Assembly (NCBI GenBank): GCA_002421985.1
Contig: DISF01000040.1
Location: 1-41,763 of the forward strand
Source of the DNA: Roseovarius sp. UBA6217
GTDB lineage: Bacteria; Pseudomonadota; Alphaproteobacteria; Rhodobacterales; Rhodobacteraceae
Reading direction: 5' to 3'
Length of the DNA: 41,763 nt
Below the pieces are notes generated by a model that saw only the letters and a program-made list of their open reading frames with translations, was not told where the DNA came from and made no database searches. Below, piece after piece: positions 16,564 through 24,677 of the stretch (position 1 is the stretch's first letter; every line of letters starts with the position of its first letter). Made by a program: the position numbers and the translations under genes.

Positions 16564-16938
16564 GTGAACACCACATTGCAGGCGCGCGCGGCCTACAACG
16601 CCGAGAGCGGCACCATAAACACCCCGCGCGCCACCGAATATCGCGCCTTCGCGCGGATCACGCATCGCCTCAAATCCGCGGTCGCGAACGGTCGTGACAT
16701 GCCGGCTCTTGCCGCCGCGATCCACGATAACCGGCGGTTGTGGACGATCCTCGCGACCGATGTCGCCCAACCGGCCAATCCCCTTCCTGCCGCGCTGCGG
16801 GCACAGCTTGTCTCGCTCGCGGAGTTCACGCGCGTCCATAGCGGCAAGGTGTTGCGCGAGGGCGCATCGCCCGATCCGCTCATCGATGTCAACATTGCCG
16901 TGATGCGCGGGCTGGCCGGAACCGGTGGCACGACATGA
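16564..16938 (+). CDS. flaF: Flagellin biosynthesis regulator FlaF
   Basis: 124 residues from a GTG at 16564, preceded by AAAGAAAGGA. In Caulobacter FlaF is needed for flagellin secretion or translation and acts opposite FlbT. Family features: ARAAYNAESGTINTPRATEY near the start and LAAAIHDNRRLWTILATDVA in the middle. It overlaps flbT by ATGA, giving a coupled regulator pair directly after flagellin. Alphaproteobacterial hallmark gene. Confidence 0.9.
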   Translation: MNTTLQARAAYNAESGTINTPRATEYRAFARITHRLKSAVANGRDMPALAAAIHDNRRLWTILATDVAQPANPLPAALRAQLVSLAEFTRVHSGKVLREGASPDPLIDVNIAVMRGLAGTGGTT

Positions 16939-17342
16939 GCGGCCTGGTCCTCAAGCTTGGTCCGCGCGAGCGGGTGCTTGTGAATGGTGCGGTGATCGAG
17001 AATGGCGACCGCCGGTCGCGCCTGTCGATCATGACGCCGGACGCGCGTATCCTGCGGCTGCGCGATGCGATCCACCCGACAGAGGCGACAACGCCGGTGC
17101 GGCGTGCCTGCTATGCCGCGCAGCTCGTTCTTTCGGGCGATGCCGCACCCGAGGACATGCATCACCAGCTTCTCCACCGGATCGAGGAACTCAGCCAGGT
17201 GTTGCGCGACCCCGACAGCCGTGCCCTGCTCGCGCAGGCCGGAACGGCACTTGTCGAGGCGGAACATTATCGCTGCCTCAAGGCGTTGCGCGCGCTGCTC
17301 CCGCGCGAGGATCGCCTGCTCGCGCATCGAAAGAGCGCCTGA
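16935..17342 (+). CDS. flbT: Flagellin biosynthesis repressor FlbT
   Basis: 135 residues. In Caulobacter FlbT is a post-transcriptional regulator that associates with flagellin mRNA 5' leaders and couples filament synthesis to hook completion. Begins MSGLVLKLGPRERVLVNGAV, a typical FlbT start, followed by IENGDRRSRLSIMTPDARIL. Overlaps flaF (ATGA) upstream and the DUF1217-type gene (TGATG) downstream. Its likely target is the leader hairpin at 15098-15118. Confidence 0.92.
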   Translation: MSGLVLKLGPRERVLVNGAVIENGDRRSRLSIMTPDARILRLRDAIHPTEATTPVRRACYAAQLVLSGDAAPEDMHHQLLHRIEELSQVLRDPDSRALLAQAGTALVEAEHYRCLKALRALLPREDRLLAHRKSA

Positions 17343-18142
17343 TGTTCACGCCGGTCATCCCCATCGGTGGCCTGCCGGGCTGGAGCTTGCTCAATCGCAC
17401 GATCGAGCGGCAGAGCGCGCTCTTCTCTGCGGCCCCGGCCCTGCAACGCGATACCGACCACTTTCGCGAGGCCATCGCGGGGGTGAAAAGCGTCGCAGAC
17501 CTCGTCTCTGACCGGCGGCTTTTGCGCGTGGCGCTGGGGGCGTTCGGCCTTCAGGAGGATATCGACAGCCGCGCCTTTATCCGGGCCATCATCGAGCAGG
17601 GGACCGAAGCCCGCGATGCGCTCGCCAACCGGCTGGCGGATGACCGCTACCGCGGCCTTGCAAACGCCTTCGGCTTTCTTGCCGGGCCGTCAGGCGGGTC
17701 GCCTCCCCCGGATTTCGCCGACCGCATCATCGATCAGTTCCGGCAACGGGAATTCGAAACCGCGGTCGGCGAACAGGACGCCGGGCTACGCCTCGCGCTG
17801 AACGCAGACCGCGAATTCGCAGCACTCGCGGCCGAGGACAGCTCCGACAACGCGCTGTGGTTTCGCATCCTCGGAACACCGCCGCTGCGCGAGGTTTTCG
17901 AAGTGGCGCTGGGATTGCCGCAGAGCTTTGCCCAGCTCGATCTTGACCGGCAGCTTCAGGACATCCGGTCGCTTGCGGCACGGCGCCTCGAAATTTCCTC
18001 GCCCAGGGATCTTGCCCGCGACGACCTGCGCGAGGGGGTGATCCGGCAATTCCTGCTTCGCGATCAACTGGCGTCGGTTACCGTCAACTCGTCGCAATCC
18101 ATCGCGCTGACGCTGCTGCAATCGGCCCCGCGCCTGTTCTGA
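17342..18142 (+). CDS. DUF1217-type flagellar-locus protein of unknown function
   Basis: 266 residues, mostly helical, no signal peptide or membrane helix. It begins MFTPVIPIGGLPGWSLLNRT and contains FREAIAGVKSVADLVSDRRL and LLRVALGAFGLQEDIDSRAF, a pattern I associate with DUF1217 proteins found in flagellar clusters of Rhodobacterales and rhizobia. A repeated theme of LRVALGAFGL and LREVFEVALGLP suggests an internal duplication. The C-terminus (NSSQSIALTLLQSA) is reminiscent of secreted axial proteins. Starts within the flbT stop (TGATG), so its expression is coupled to the flagellin regulators. Function not known. Confidence 0.75.
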   Translation: MFTPVIPIGGLPGWSLLNRTIERQSALFSAAPALQRDTDHFREAIAGVKSVADLVSDRRLLRVALGAFGLQEDIDSRAFIRAIIEQGTEARDALANRLADDRYRGLANAFGFLAGPSGGSPPPDFADRIIDQFRQREFETAVGEQDAGLRLALNADREFAALAAEDSSDNALWFRILGTPPLREVFEVALGLPQSFAQLDLDRQLQDIRSLAARRLEISSPRDLARDDLREGVIRQFLLRDQLASVTVNSSQSIALTLLQSAPRLF

Positions 18143-18150
18143 CGCCGACA

Positions 18151-18163
18151 GGCGGTAACCGCC
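18151..18163. terminator. Small palindrome between convergent DUF1217 gene and fliI
   Basis: GGCGGTAACCGCC, a GC-rich inverted repeat with a 5-bp stem and 3-nt loop, sits 9 bp after the plus-strand stop in the 51-bp convergent gap. Could terminate from both sides; short and lacking T-runs. Confidence 0.35.
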
Positions 18164-18193
18164 CGCCCCCGGTGGGGTATCGGCTGTGACCGC

Positions 18194-19576
18194 TCAGGGT
18201 GATGCTGCCCCGCCGGGCAGGGCAGGCCGACCGCCCTGACCACTCGTCGAACCGCCCGCCCGCCGCAGGATGACCGCCAGGCGCGCGAAACTGTTGGCGG
18301 CGTCACCCGGCTCTGATGCCGCGAGAAACCCGTCGAGATCGGGCCAGACCCGGATTGCCTGATCGAGGCCCGGATCGCTGCCCTCGGCATAGAGCCCGGC
18401 GCGCAGCATCGTCTCGGACCGCGCATACCGCCCCAAAAGGTCGCGCGCGCGGGCGATGAGCGCGTTTTCCTCCGCGCTCGCCGCCCTTGGCAGGCTCCGC
18501 GAGACCGAGCGCAGCGCGTCGATCGCCGGGTAGCGCCCGCGCTCGGCGATCTCGCGGGAGAGCACGACATGCCCGTCGAGCACCCCGCGCAGGATATCGG
18601 CCACCGGCTCGTCCATGTCCGATCCCGCGACCAGCACGGTAAAGAGCGCGGTGATGTCGCCCGCCGACAGCCCGCCCCCCGGCCCGGCGCGTTCGCACAA
18701 GGACATGATCGCGTGCGAGGTCGAGGCCGGGAAACCGCGCAGCGCGGGCATCTCGCCCGCCGCGGTGGCCACTTCGCGATGCGCCTCGGCAAAGCGGGTG
18801 ATCGAATCGGCCAGCAAGAGCACATGCCGCCCGGCATCGCGGAAATGCTCGGCCACGGCCATCGCCGTCCAGGCGCAGCGCCGCCGCACCAGCGGCGAGC
18901 GGTCCGAGGTGGCGGCAACGATCACCGCGCGGCGCATCCCCTCGGGGCCCAGCACCTCGCGCACGAATTCCCCAAGCTCGCGCCCGCGCTCGCCAATCAG
19001 CGCGACCACCACCACATCGGCCTGCACATGGCGCGCGAGATGTCCCAGCAGCATGGATTTGCCCACGCCCGATCCGGCAAAGAGGCCCATCCGCTGACCG
19101 CGCACCAGGGGCAGCAGCGTGTTGAATGCCGCCATCCCGGTTTCGAGCCGGGGCCCGAGCGGGCGGCGCGTGGCCGGATCGGGCGGCGATGCGCGCAGCG
19201 GGCGCGGGCAGGGGCCGCGCAACAGCGGGCGGCCATCGAGCGGCGCGCCGAACGGGTCGATCACCCGCCCGATCCATGTCTCCGAGGGCGCGATCCGGGC
19301 CGCGCCAAGAAGCCGCACCCGGTCGCCAAGCGCCACCCCTTCGGCGGCAGCATCGGGCAGCACGAGGATCGAGGCGGCATCGAGTTGCAGCACCTCGCCG
19401 GTCAGCACTGCACCGCCGCGCAGCGACACCCGCACCCGGTCGCCAAGACGCGCCGCCCCCGAAAGCCCGCTTGCCCGCAGCACGCCGCCCTGCACCGCCA
19501 CCACCCGGCCCACCGCATGTGCCGCGCTGAGCGCGGAAATCTCGGCCTGCATCCCTGCGATCGCGTTTTCGCTCAT
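18194..19576 (-). CDS. fliI: Flagellum-specific ATPase FliI
   Basis: Cytoplasmic ATPase of the flagellar type III export apparatus, related to the F1 beta subunit, working with FliH (35316-35909). 460 residues. Walker A is GSGVGKS at 168-174; GERGRELGEF follows, then HVLLLADSITRFAEAHREVA with the Walker B aspartate. The C-terminal domain has ARDLLGRYARSETMLRAGLY. Monocistronic and divergent from flgB. It overlaps nothing; stop at 18194 faces the DUF1217-type gene. Confidence 0.95.
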   Translation of the reverse strand: MSENAIAGMQAEISALSAAHAVGRVVAVQGGVLRASGLSGAARLGDRVRVSLRGGAVLTGEVLQLDAASILVLPDAAAEGVALGDRVRLLGAARIAPSETWIGRVIDPFGAPLDGRPLLRGPCPRPLRASPPDPATRRPLGPRLETGMAAFNTLLPLVRGQRMGLFAGSGVGKSMLLGHLARHVQADVVVVALIGERGRELGEFVREVLGPEGMRRAVIVAATSDRSPLVRRRCAWTAMAVAEHFRDAGRHVLLLADSITRFAEAHREVATAAGEMPALRGFPASTSHAIMSLCERAGPGGGLSAGDITALFTVLVAGSDMDEPVADILRGVLDGHVVLSREIAERGRYPAIDALRSVSRSLPRAASAEENALIARARDLLGRYARSETMLRAGLYAEGSDPGLDQAIRVWPDLDGFLAASEPGDAANSFARLAVILRRAGGSTSGQGGRPALPGGAASP

Positions 19577-19624
19577 CCGTGCGCTCTCCTCATGTCCCGA
19601 GAACCATTTCTAAACGAATCAGGG

Positions 19625-19639
19625 TTAAGCCTTGATTGA
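19625..19639. promoter_or_regulatory. CtrA-like box in the fliI/flgB divergent gap
   Basis: TTAA-N7-TTGA (19625-19639), one perfect and one near half-site, 22 bp before the flgB start codon and 49 bp from the fliI start. Position suits control of both units. Confidence 0.35.
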
Positions 19640-19660
19640 AACCAGCGAGGGAGAAGCCCG

Positions 19661-20047
19661 ATGCTTGAAGAAATCGACCTGTTTCGCCTGTCACACGCGA
19701 TGGCGCGCCATGCCGGGGCGCGTCAGGCGGTGGTGGCGCAGAACATGGCCAATGCCGACACGCCCGGATATGGCGCGCGCGATATCGCGCCCTTTGCCGC
19801 GCATCTCGGGGACGGGCCCGGATTTGTTGCACGCGCGACACGGCCCGGCCACCTCACCGGCCCAGCGCCCGGCCGGGAATTCGAGGCGCGGATCGAGCGC
19901 GATGCGATCCGTGATCCCAATGGCAATTCCGTGGCGCTCGAGACCGAGATGCTGCGCGGTGTCGATACCAAGCGCCAGCATGACCGCGCCCTCGCGATCT
20001 ATCGCGCGGGCCTGAACGTGCTGCGCACGGCCATCGGCCGCAGCTAG
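19661..20047 (+). CDS. flgB: Flagellar proximal rod protein FlgB
   Basis: 128 residues, first gene of the rod operon. Carries the flagellar basal-body rod N-terminal motif VVAQNMANADTPGYGARDIA, used in axial polymerisation, and the C-terminal helix with ALAIYRAGLNVLRTAIGRS. Exported without a cleaved signal. GAGGGAGAAG precedes the ATG. flgC follows after 11 bp. Confidence 0.93.
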   Translation: MLEEIDLFRLSHAMARHAGARQAVVAQNMANADTPGYGARDIAPFAAHLGDGPGFVARATRPGHLTGPAPGREFEARIERDAIRDPNGNSVALETEMLRGVDTKRQHDRALAIYRAGLNVLRTAIGRS

Positions 20048-20058
20048 GAGGGCAGGGG

Positions 20059-20445
20059 ATGAGCGATTTTTCCAACGCCCTGTCAGTGTCGTCCAGCGGG
20101 CTGCGGGCGCAGGCGCAGCGGCTGCGCCACGTGGCCGAGAATATCGCCAATGCCGACACACCCGGCTATCGCCGCAAGACCGTTTCGTTTGAGGCCGCGC
20201 GCGGCAGCGAAGCGGGCGGCGTGACGCCCGGCCCGGTCCGGCTCGACCGCGGGGCCTTGCGGCAGGTCTATGACCCCTCGCACCCGCTCGCCGACGAGAC
20301 CGGCCATTACGACGCCTCGAACGTGAACCTGATGATCGAGATGGCCGACGCCCGCGAGGCGCAGCGCAGCTACGAGGCCAATCTCAAGATGTTCGACCAG
20401 GCGCGCCAGATGTCCTCGGGCCTGATGGACCTGCTGCGCCGATGA
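20059..20445 (+). CDS. flgC: Flagellar proximal rod protein FlgC
   Basis: 128 residues. Rod N-terminal motif RHVAENIANADTPGYRRKTV and the family C-terminal region ASNVNLMIEMADAREAQRSY ending LMDLLRR. Builds the proximal rod with FlgB, FlgF and FliE. Co-directional, 11 bp after flgB and 36 bp before fliE. Confidence 0.94.
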   Translation: MSDFSNALSVSSSGLRAQAQRLRHVAENIANADTPGYRRKTVSFEAARGSEAGGVTPGPVRLDRGALRQVYDPSHPLADETGHYDASNVNLMIEMADAREAQRSYEANLKMFDQARQMSSGLMDLLRR

Positions 20446-20481
20446 TGGCGCGACCTTGACCCTGATGAGAGGAGATCCAGA

Positions 20482-20769
20482 ATGGACATGACCACACTCA
20501 CCGCAATGCAGGGCTATTCCGGCCTGCGGGCGGCCACCCGTGCCGAGCCCGCAGAGCAGGCCGCGCCGGGTCTCGCGGCGCTGGCGCGCGACTTTGCCGC
20601 CACCTTGCAGGAGGGCGAGGATACTGCCATCGCCGCCATGACCGGCGAGGCCGATCCGCACGCGCTCGTGCAGGCGCTGGTGCAGACCGAGCTTGCCGTC
20701 GAGACCGCCGTGACCGTGCGCGACCGCGTGGTCGAGGCCTATCAGGAAATCCTGCGGATGCCGGTCTGA
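20482..20769 (+). CDS. fliE: Flagellar hook-basal body protein FliE
   Basis: 95 residues. Adapter joining the MS ring/export gate to the rod. The conserved C-terminal block ALVQALVQTELAVETAVTVR then DRVVEAYQEILRMPV is typical FliE. The N-terminus is short and Ala-rich. Good Shine-Dalgarno GAGGAGATCC. Only 4 bp separate its stop from fliQ. Confidence 0.92.
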   Translation: MDMTTLTAMQGYSGLRAATRAEPAEQAAPGLAALARDFAATLQEGEDTAIAAMTGEADPHALVQALVQTELAVETAVTVRDRVVEAYQEILRMPV

Positions 20770-20773
20770 GGCG

Positions 20774-21043
20774 ATGGAACAGGAACTCCTCTTCTACGAC
20801 ACGCTGCGCGAGGGGCTCTGGGTCTCGGTGATCGTGTCGTTTCCGATCCTCGCGGTGGCGCTTGTCGCCGGGCTGCTTGTCGGGCTGTTCCAGGCGCTGA
20901 CCTCGATCCAGGAGCTGACGCTCACCTTTGTGCCCAAGCTTGGCGCGATCGTCCTCACCTTCTGGCTCAGCATGGGGTTCATGACCAAGACTCTCGTGAG
21001 CTTTTTCCAGGACCGGCTCGTGCCGCTCATCATCGGAGGCTAA
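20774..21043 (+). CDS. fliQ: Flagellar export gate protein FliQ
   Basis: 89 residues, two membrane helices (about 15-42 and 52-74), part of the FliPQR export channel core. Sequence VIVSFPILAVALVAGLLVGL then FQALTSIQELTLTFVPKLGA is characteristic. FliP and FliR are encoded separately in this island (36205-36957 and 25762-26535). Its end contains the GGAGG Shine-Dalgarno for flgF. Confidence 0.95.
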   Translation: MEQELLFYDTLREGLWVSVIVSFPILAVALVAGLLVGLFQALTSIQELTLTFVPKLGAIVLTFWLSMGFMTKTLVSFFQDRLVPLIIGG

Positions 21044-21046
21044 GAA

Positions 21047-21760
21047 ATGGAAGCCGCAGGATACGCCACGCTCACCCGGCAATCGGGGCTGATGCGCGAA
21101 ATGCAGATCGTGGCCAACAACATCGCCAATACCGCGACCACCGGCTATCGCGCCGAGGGGCTGGTGTTTTCCGAATTCGTGCGCAGCACCGAGGGCGGGC
21201 CATCGCTGTCGATGGCGCGCGGCAATATCCCCGTGACCTCGCACGCGCAGGGCCCGCTCTCGCCCACCGGCGCGGGGTTTGATTTCGCCGTCGAGGGCGA
21301 GGGGTTCTTTCTGATCGAGACGCCCGAGGGCGAGCGGCTGACCCGCGCCGGCGCCTTCGCGCTCTCGGCCAATGGCGATCTGGTGACCGCCGACGGGTTT
21401 CGCGTGCTCGACGCGGGCGGCGCGCCGGTTTTCGTGCCGCCCGATATCGGTGAGCCGGGGCTTGCGCCCGATGGCACGCTGAGCGGGGACGGGCGCCCGC
21501 TGGCACAGCTTGGACTGTTTCGCCCGGCGGGCGATGGGGCGCTCACGCGCGTGGGCGGCAATCTCTTTGAGGCCCCCGCCGGGGTCGAGCCGGTGCTGGA
21601 GGGCCGGATATTGCAGGGATTTCTCGAAGGCTCGAACGTCGATCCGATGGGCCAGATCGCCCGGCTGATCGAGGTGCAGCGCGCCTACGAGATGGGCCAG
21701 AGCTTTCTCGATGCCGAAAACGAGCGCGTGAGAGACGCGCTCGACACCTTCACCCGCTAA
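21047..21760 (+). CDS. flgF: Flagellar rod protein FlgF
   Basis: 237 residues. Proximal rod subunit of the FlgE/F/G family: N-terminal MQIVANNIANTATTGYRAEG, central FAVEGEGFFLIETPEGERLT RAGAF region, and C-terminal GFLEGSNVDPMGQIARLIEV then QRAYEMGQSF. Three bp after fliQ. Its length fits FlgF rather than hook protein. Confidence 0.93.
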   Translation: MEAAGYATLTRQSGLMREMQIVANNIANTATTGYRAEGLVFSEFVRSTEGGPSLSMARGNIPVTSHAQGPLSPTGAGFDFAVEGEGFFLIETPEGERLTRAGAFALSANGDLVTADGFRVLDAGGAPVFVPPDIGEPGLAPDGTLSGDGRPLAQLGLFRPAGDGALTRVGGNLFEAPAGVEPVLEGRILQGFLEGSNVDPMGQIARLIEVQRAYEMGQSFLDAENERVRDALDTFTR

Positions 21761-21777
21761 CCCAAAGGAGCCACGAT

Positions 21778-22563
21778 ATGCGCATTCTCAAGATCGCCGC
21801 GACGGGCATGGCCGCCCAGCAGATGCGTGTGGAAACGATCTCCAACAACCTCGCCAACATGTCCACCACCGGCTACAATGCCCGCCGCGCCGAATTCTCG
21901 GATCTGCATTACCAGCAGATCTCGCGCGCGGGCACGATCAGCTCCTCCGACGGCTCTGTCCTGCCCACCGGTGTGCAGCTTGGCCTTGGCGTCCGGCCTT
22001 CGGCGATTTCCGTCAACCTCTCGCAAGGCTCGCTGCGCGCGACCGGCGGCGATCTCGACGTGGCCATAGACGGGGCCGGGTTTCTCGAGGTGACGCTGCC
22101 CTCGGGCCAGGTGGCCTATACCCGCGACGGCGGGCTCAAGCGCTCGGCAGACGGGTTGATCGTGACCTCAGACGGCTTTCCCGTGGCCCCCGAGATCGCG
22201 ATCCCCGACGATGCGCGCAGCGTGTCGATCAATCCCGAGGGCGAGGTCTTTGTCTTCTTCGACGATGCCGCCGCCGCGCAATCCATCGGCCAGCTCAACC
22301 TCGTGGGCTTTGCCAATGCCAAGGGGCTCGAGGCAATCGGCGGCAATCTGTTTCAGGAGACCGAGGCGTCGGGGCCGCCCAATGTCACCACCGCGGGCGA
22401 GGACGGGCTCGGCACGTTGCGGCATGGCTATCTCGAGGATAGCTCGGTCGATCCGGTGCGCGAGATCACCGAGTTGATCGAGGCCCAGCGGGGCTATGAG
22501 CTCAACGCCAAGGTCATCACCGCCGCCGACCAGATGCTTGCCGCGACAACGCAGGTGCGGTGA
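21778..22563 (+). CDS. flgG: Flagellar distal rod protein FlgG
   Basis: 261 residues, the canonical FlgG length. Starts MRILKIAATGMAAQQMRVET and ISNNLANMSTTGYNARRAEF; C-terminal GYLEDSSVDPVREITELIEA then QRGYELNAKVITAADQML. Forms the distal rod passing through the P and L rings. AAAGGAG precedes the ATG. Its TGA overlaps the flgA ATG (TGATG). Confidence 0.96.
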   Translation: MRILKIAATGMAAQQMRVETISNNLANMSTTGYNARRAEFSDLHYQQISRAGTISSSDGSVLPTGVQLGLGVRPSAISVNLSQGSLRATGGDLDVAIDGAGFLEVTLPSGQVAYTRDGGLKRSADGLIVTSDGFPVAPEIAIPDDARSVSINPEGEVFVFFDDAAAAQSIGQLNLVGFANAKGLEAIGGNLFQETEASGPPNVTTAGEDGLGTLRHGYLEDSSVDPVREITELIEAQRGYELNAKVITAADQMLAATTQVR

Positions 22564-22979
22564 TGCGGGCCGCGCTCCTTCTTTTCGCCCTCATGGCGGC
22601 GCTGCCTGCGCGGGCCGACCGGATAGAGCCGGTGCGCGTGATCCGCCCGCAAGAGATCATCGCCCCCGAGGATGTGATCCTGCGCGAGGGGCTGCCCGCC
22701 GGAAGCCTCTCGCTCGACGAGGTGATCGGGCGCGAGGCGCGCATCGCGCTCTATCCCGGCCGCGCGATCCGGGCGGGCGATATCGGCACGCCTGCGGTGA
22801 TCGAGCGCAACCAGCTGGTGCCGCTTGTCTACACGCATGGCGGGCTCCGGATCGAGACCGAGGGGCGCGCGATGTCGCGGGCAGGCGCGGGGGAATATGT
22901 GCGCGTGATGAACCTTTCGTCACGCGCCACGGTGATCGGACGCGTCACCGCATCCGGACGAATCGAAGTGTCACGATAG
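22563..22979 (+). CDS. flgA: P-ring assembly chaperone FlgA
   Basis: 138 residues with an N-terminal signal peptide (MRAALLLFALMAALPARA), so periplasmic. Contains a SAF-like domain: EDVILREGLPAGSLSLDEVI and IALYPGRAIRAGDI, ending VRVMNLSSRATVIGRV. Shorter than enteric FlgA (about 220), keeping only the C-terminal domains, which is common in this group. Its client FlgI is not encoded in the window. Confidence 0.9.
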   Translation: MRAALLLFALMAALPARADRIEPVRVIRPQEIIAPEDVILREGLPAGSLSLDEVIGREARIALYPGRAIRAGDIGTPAVIERNQLVPLVYTHGGLRIETEGRAMSRAGAGEYVRVMNLSSRATVIGRVTASGRIEVSR

Positions 22980-22984
22980 GTGAG

Positions 22985-23722
22985 ATGATGCCTGGGCTAT
23001 TGATAAAATGTGCTTTCGTTTTCGTCCTTGGCCTCGCTGGCTGCGGTCGGATGGATCATATCGGCAAACCGCCAAGCCTTACCCCCACGATGAACGCAAG
23101 CGAGCAACTCGCCATGCTTGATCCCGGCCTTCCGGCGGAGTCGGTGAACCGCACGCCCATGCAGGAGGCGTCGCTCTGGAGTGCGGGGCGGCGCTCGCTT
23201 CTGGGTGACCGGCGGGCGGCGCGGCGCGGCGATATTCTCACCGTGGTGATCGAGATCGACGAGGAGGCGGAGATTTCCAACGCCACGTCGCGCCGCCGCA
23301 GCGGTGCGGAAGACCTGTCCATTCCCAATCTCTTCGGCATCCCGCAGCGGATCGACAAGACACTGCCCGAGGGCGCAAGCCTCGACCGCGCGGTCGGGAT
23401 CGATTCGTCGAGCAGCTCGGGTGGCGACGGGTCTGTGAAACGCAGCGAAGAGCTGACCTTGCGGGTCGCGGCGACGGTGACCGGGGTCTTGCCGAATGGC
23501 GTGTTGCAGATCAGCGGATCGCAGGAGGTTCGGGTGAATTTCGAGCTGCGCGAGCTTCTGGTGAGCGGCTTCGTGCGCCCCGAGGACATCTCGCGCCAGA
23601 ACGAAATCAGCCATGACAAGATCGCCGCCGCGCGGATTTCCTATGGCGGGCGCGGGCAGATCACCGATGTTCAGCAGCCACGCATCGGCCAGCAGGTGCT
23701 CGACGCGATCCTGCCCTTCTGA
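22985..23722 (+). CDS. flgH: Flagellar L-ring lipoprotein FlgH
   Basis: 245 residues. Outer-membrane L-ring subunit. The lipobox LAGC places the lipidated cysteine at position 20 after a hydrophobic signal. Family segments: SLWSAGRRSLLGDRRAARRG, DILTVVIEIDEEAEISNATS, and the C-terminal RISYGGRGQITDVQQPRIGQ. Either of two adjacent ATGs (22985, 22988) could be used. 5 bp after flgA. Confidence 0.95.
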   Translation: MMPGLLIKCAFVFVLGLAGCGRMDHIGKPPSLTPTMNASEQLAMLDPGLPAESVNRTPMQEASLWSAGRRSLLGDRRAARRGDILTVVIEIDEEAEISNATSRRRSGAEDLSIPNLFGIPQRIDKTLPEGASLDRAVGIDSSSSSGGDGSVKRSEELTLRVAATVTGVLPNGVLQISGSQEVRVNFELRELLVSGFVRPEDISRQNEISHDKIAAARISYGGRGQITDVQQPRIGQQVLDAILPF

Positions 23723-23745
23723 CCACCCCGCAAGGAGAGCCCGAG

Positions 23746-24240
23746 ATGATGCGCAAACTGCTTCCCGTCCTGATGGCGCTCATCGGCACTGGCGCGGGGG
23801 TCGGCGCGGGGTTTTTCTTCGCGCCCGCCCCCACCCAGGATACCGCGACAGGCCGGCAAGCGCCGCAGGCGCATGACAATGAAGCGCTCCCCCCCGCGCC
23901 CGGCTCCGCGGCCATGACACGCGATTTCGTGCGCCTCAACAACCAGTTCGTGGTGCCGATCGTCGAAGACGGGCGCATCGGCGCGATGGTGGTGCTGTCG
24001 CTCAGCATCGAGGTGACGGCGGGCAGTGCCCAGACCGTCTATGCGCTCGAGCCGAAACTGCGCGACGGGTTTCTCCAGGTGTTGTTCGACCATGCCAATC
24101 GCGGCGGCTTTGACGGCGCGTTCACCAATTCCAACAGCATGGATGTGCTGCGCCGGATGCTGGCGCAGGTGGCGCATGACCTGCTTGGCCCGGTGGCGCA
24201 CGGGGTTCTCATCACCGAGATCGCGCGTCAGGATACCTGA
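23746..24240 (+). CDS. Second FliL-like basal-body-associated protein
   Basis: 164 residues with one N-terminal membrane helix (LPVLMALIGTGAGVGAGFFF) and a periplasmic domain of the FliL type: DFVRLNNQFVVPIVEDGRIG, the LRDGFLQVLFDHAN helix and VLRRMLAQVAHDLLG, ending HGVLITEIARQD. It closes the rod operon, 23 bp after flgH with a good GGAGAG site. Canonical FliL is a separate gene at 33043-33555, so this is a paralogue or a distinct FliL-family motor protein. The 3' end overlaps the convergent fliJ-like gene by 13 bp. Confidence 0.75.
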   Translation: MMRKLLPVLMALIGTGAGVGAGFFFAPAPTQDTATGRQAPQAHDNEALPPAPGSAAMTRDFVRLNNQFVVPIVEDGRIGAMVVLSLSIEVTAGSAQTVYALEPKLRDGFLQVLFDHANRGGFDGAFTNSNSMDVLRRMLAQVAHDLLGPVAHGVLITEIARQDT

Positions 24241-24677
24241 TCCGGCCCGCTATCACGCCGCATCCGCATCATCACCCCAAGGCCCTCGATCAGCGCGGCC
24301 TGCTGCCCCTCCTGCCGGGCGCGCGCCTCTGCCTGCGCCCGCGCGTGCAGCGCGCGCGCCGCCTCCGCCCGGCCAAAGGCACGGCGCTGCGCGGGCATGG
24401 CCTGTTCCTTGCGCGCCAGCACCTGCGCCAGCGCATCCCGAAGCGTCGCCCGGTGCCGCGCAAGCCAGCCCTGCCAGGCCAGATCGGCCCCGATTTCGCG
24501 CACCCCGCGCAACGCGTCCTCGGGCAGTCGGCGCGCGGCATGGGCCTGCGCATCGAGCCGCGCCAGCGCCGTGCGCAGCCGCGCCTCCTCGTCGCGCAAC
24601 GCGCGCAGCCGCGCCGCCTCGCGCTCAAAAAGCGCATCGGTCAGATCGCACAGCGCGGCATGGTCGTCGCGCCTCAT
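24228..24677 (-). CDS. FliJ-like coiled-coil protein (probable)
   Basis: 149 residues, nearly all helix, with heptad-rich Arg/Ala/Leu/Glu segments (LFEREAARLRALRDEEARLR, then ARALHARAQAEARARQEGQQ). This is the expected look of FliJ, the general export chaperone that couples FliI to FlhA. It starts within the flhB stop (ATGA) at the end of the flhA-fliR-flhB operon. The family has little sequence conservation, so the name is inferred from shape and position. Confidence 0.55.
   Translation of the reverse strand: MRRDDHAALCDLTDALFEREAARLRALRDEEARLRTALARLDAQAHAARRLPEDALRGVREIGADLAWQGWLARHRATLRDALAQVLARKEQAMPAQRRAFGRAEAARALHARAQAEARARQEGQQAALIEGLGVMMRMRRDSGPDQVS

Noticed and set aside
15162..16574. 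470-codon minus-strand open frame opposite flagellin
   Set aside because: Arg/Asp/Gly-rich antisense shadow; the flagellin on the plus strand has intact conserved ends.
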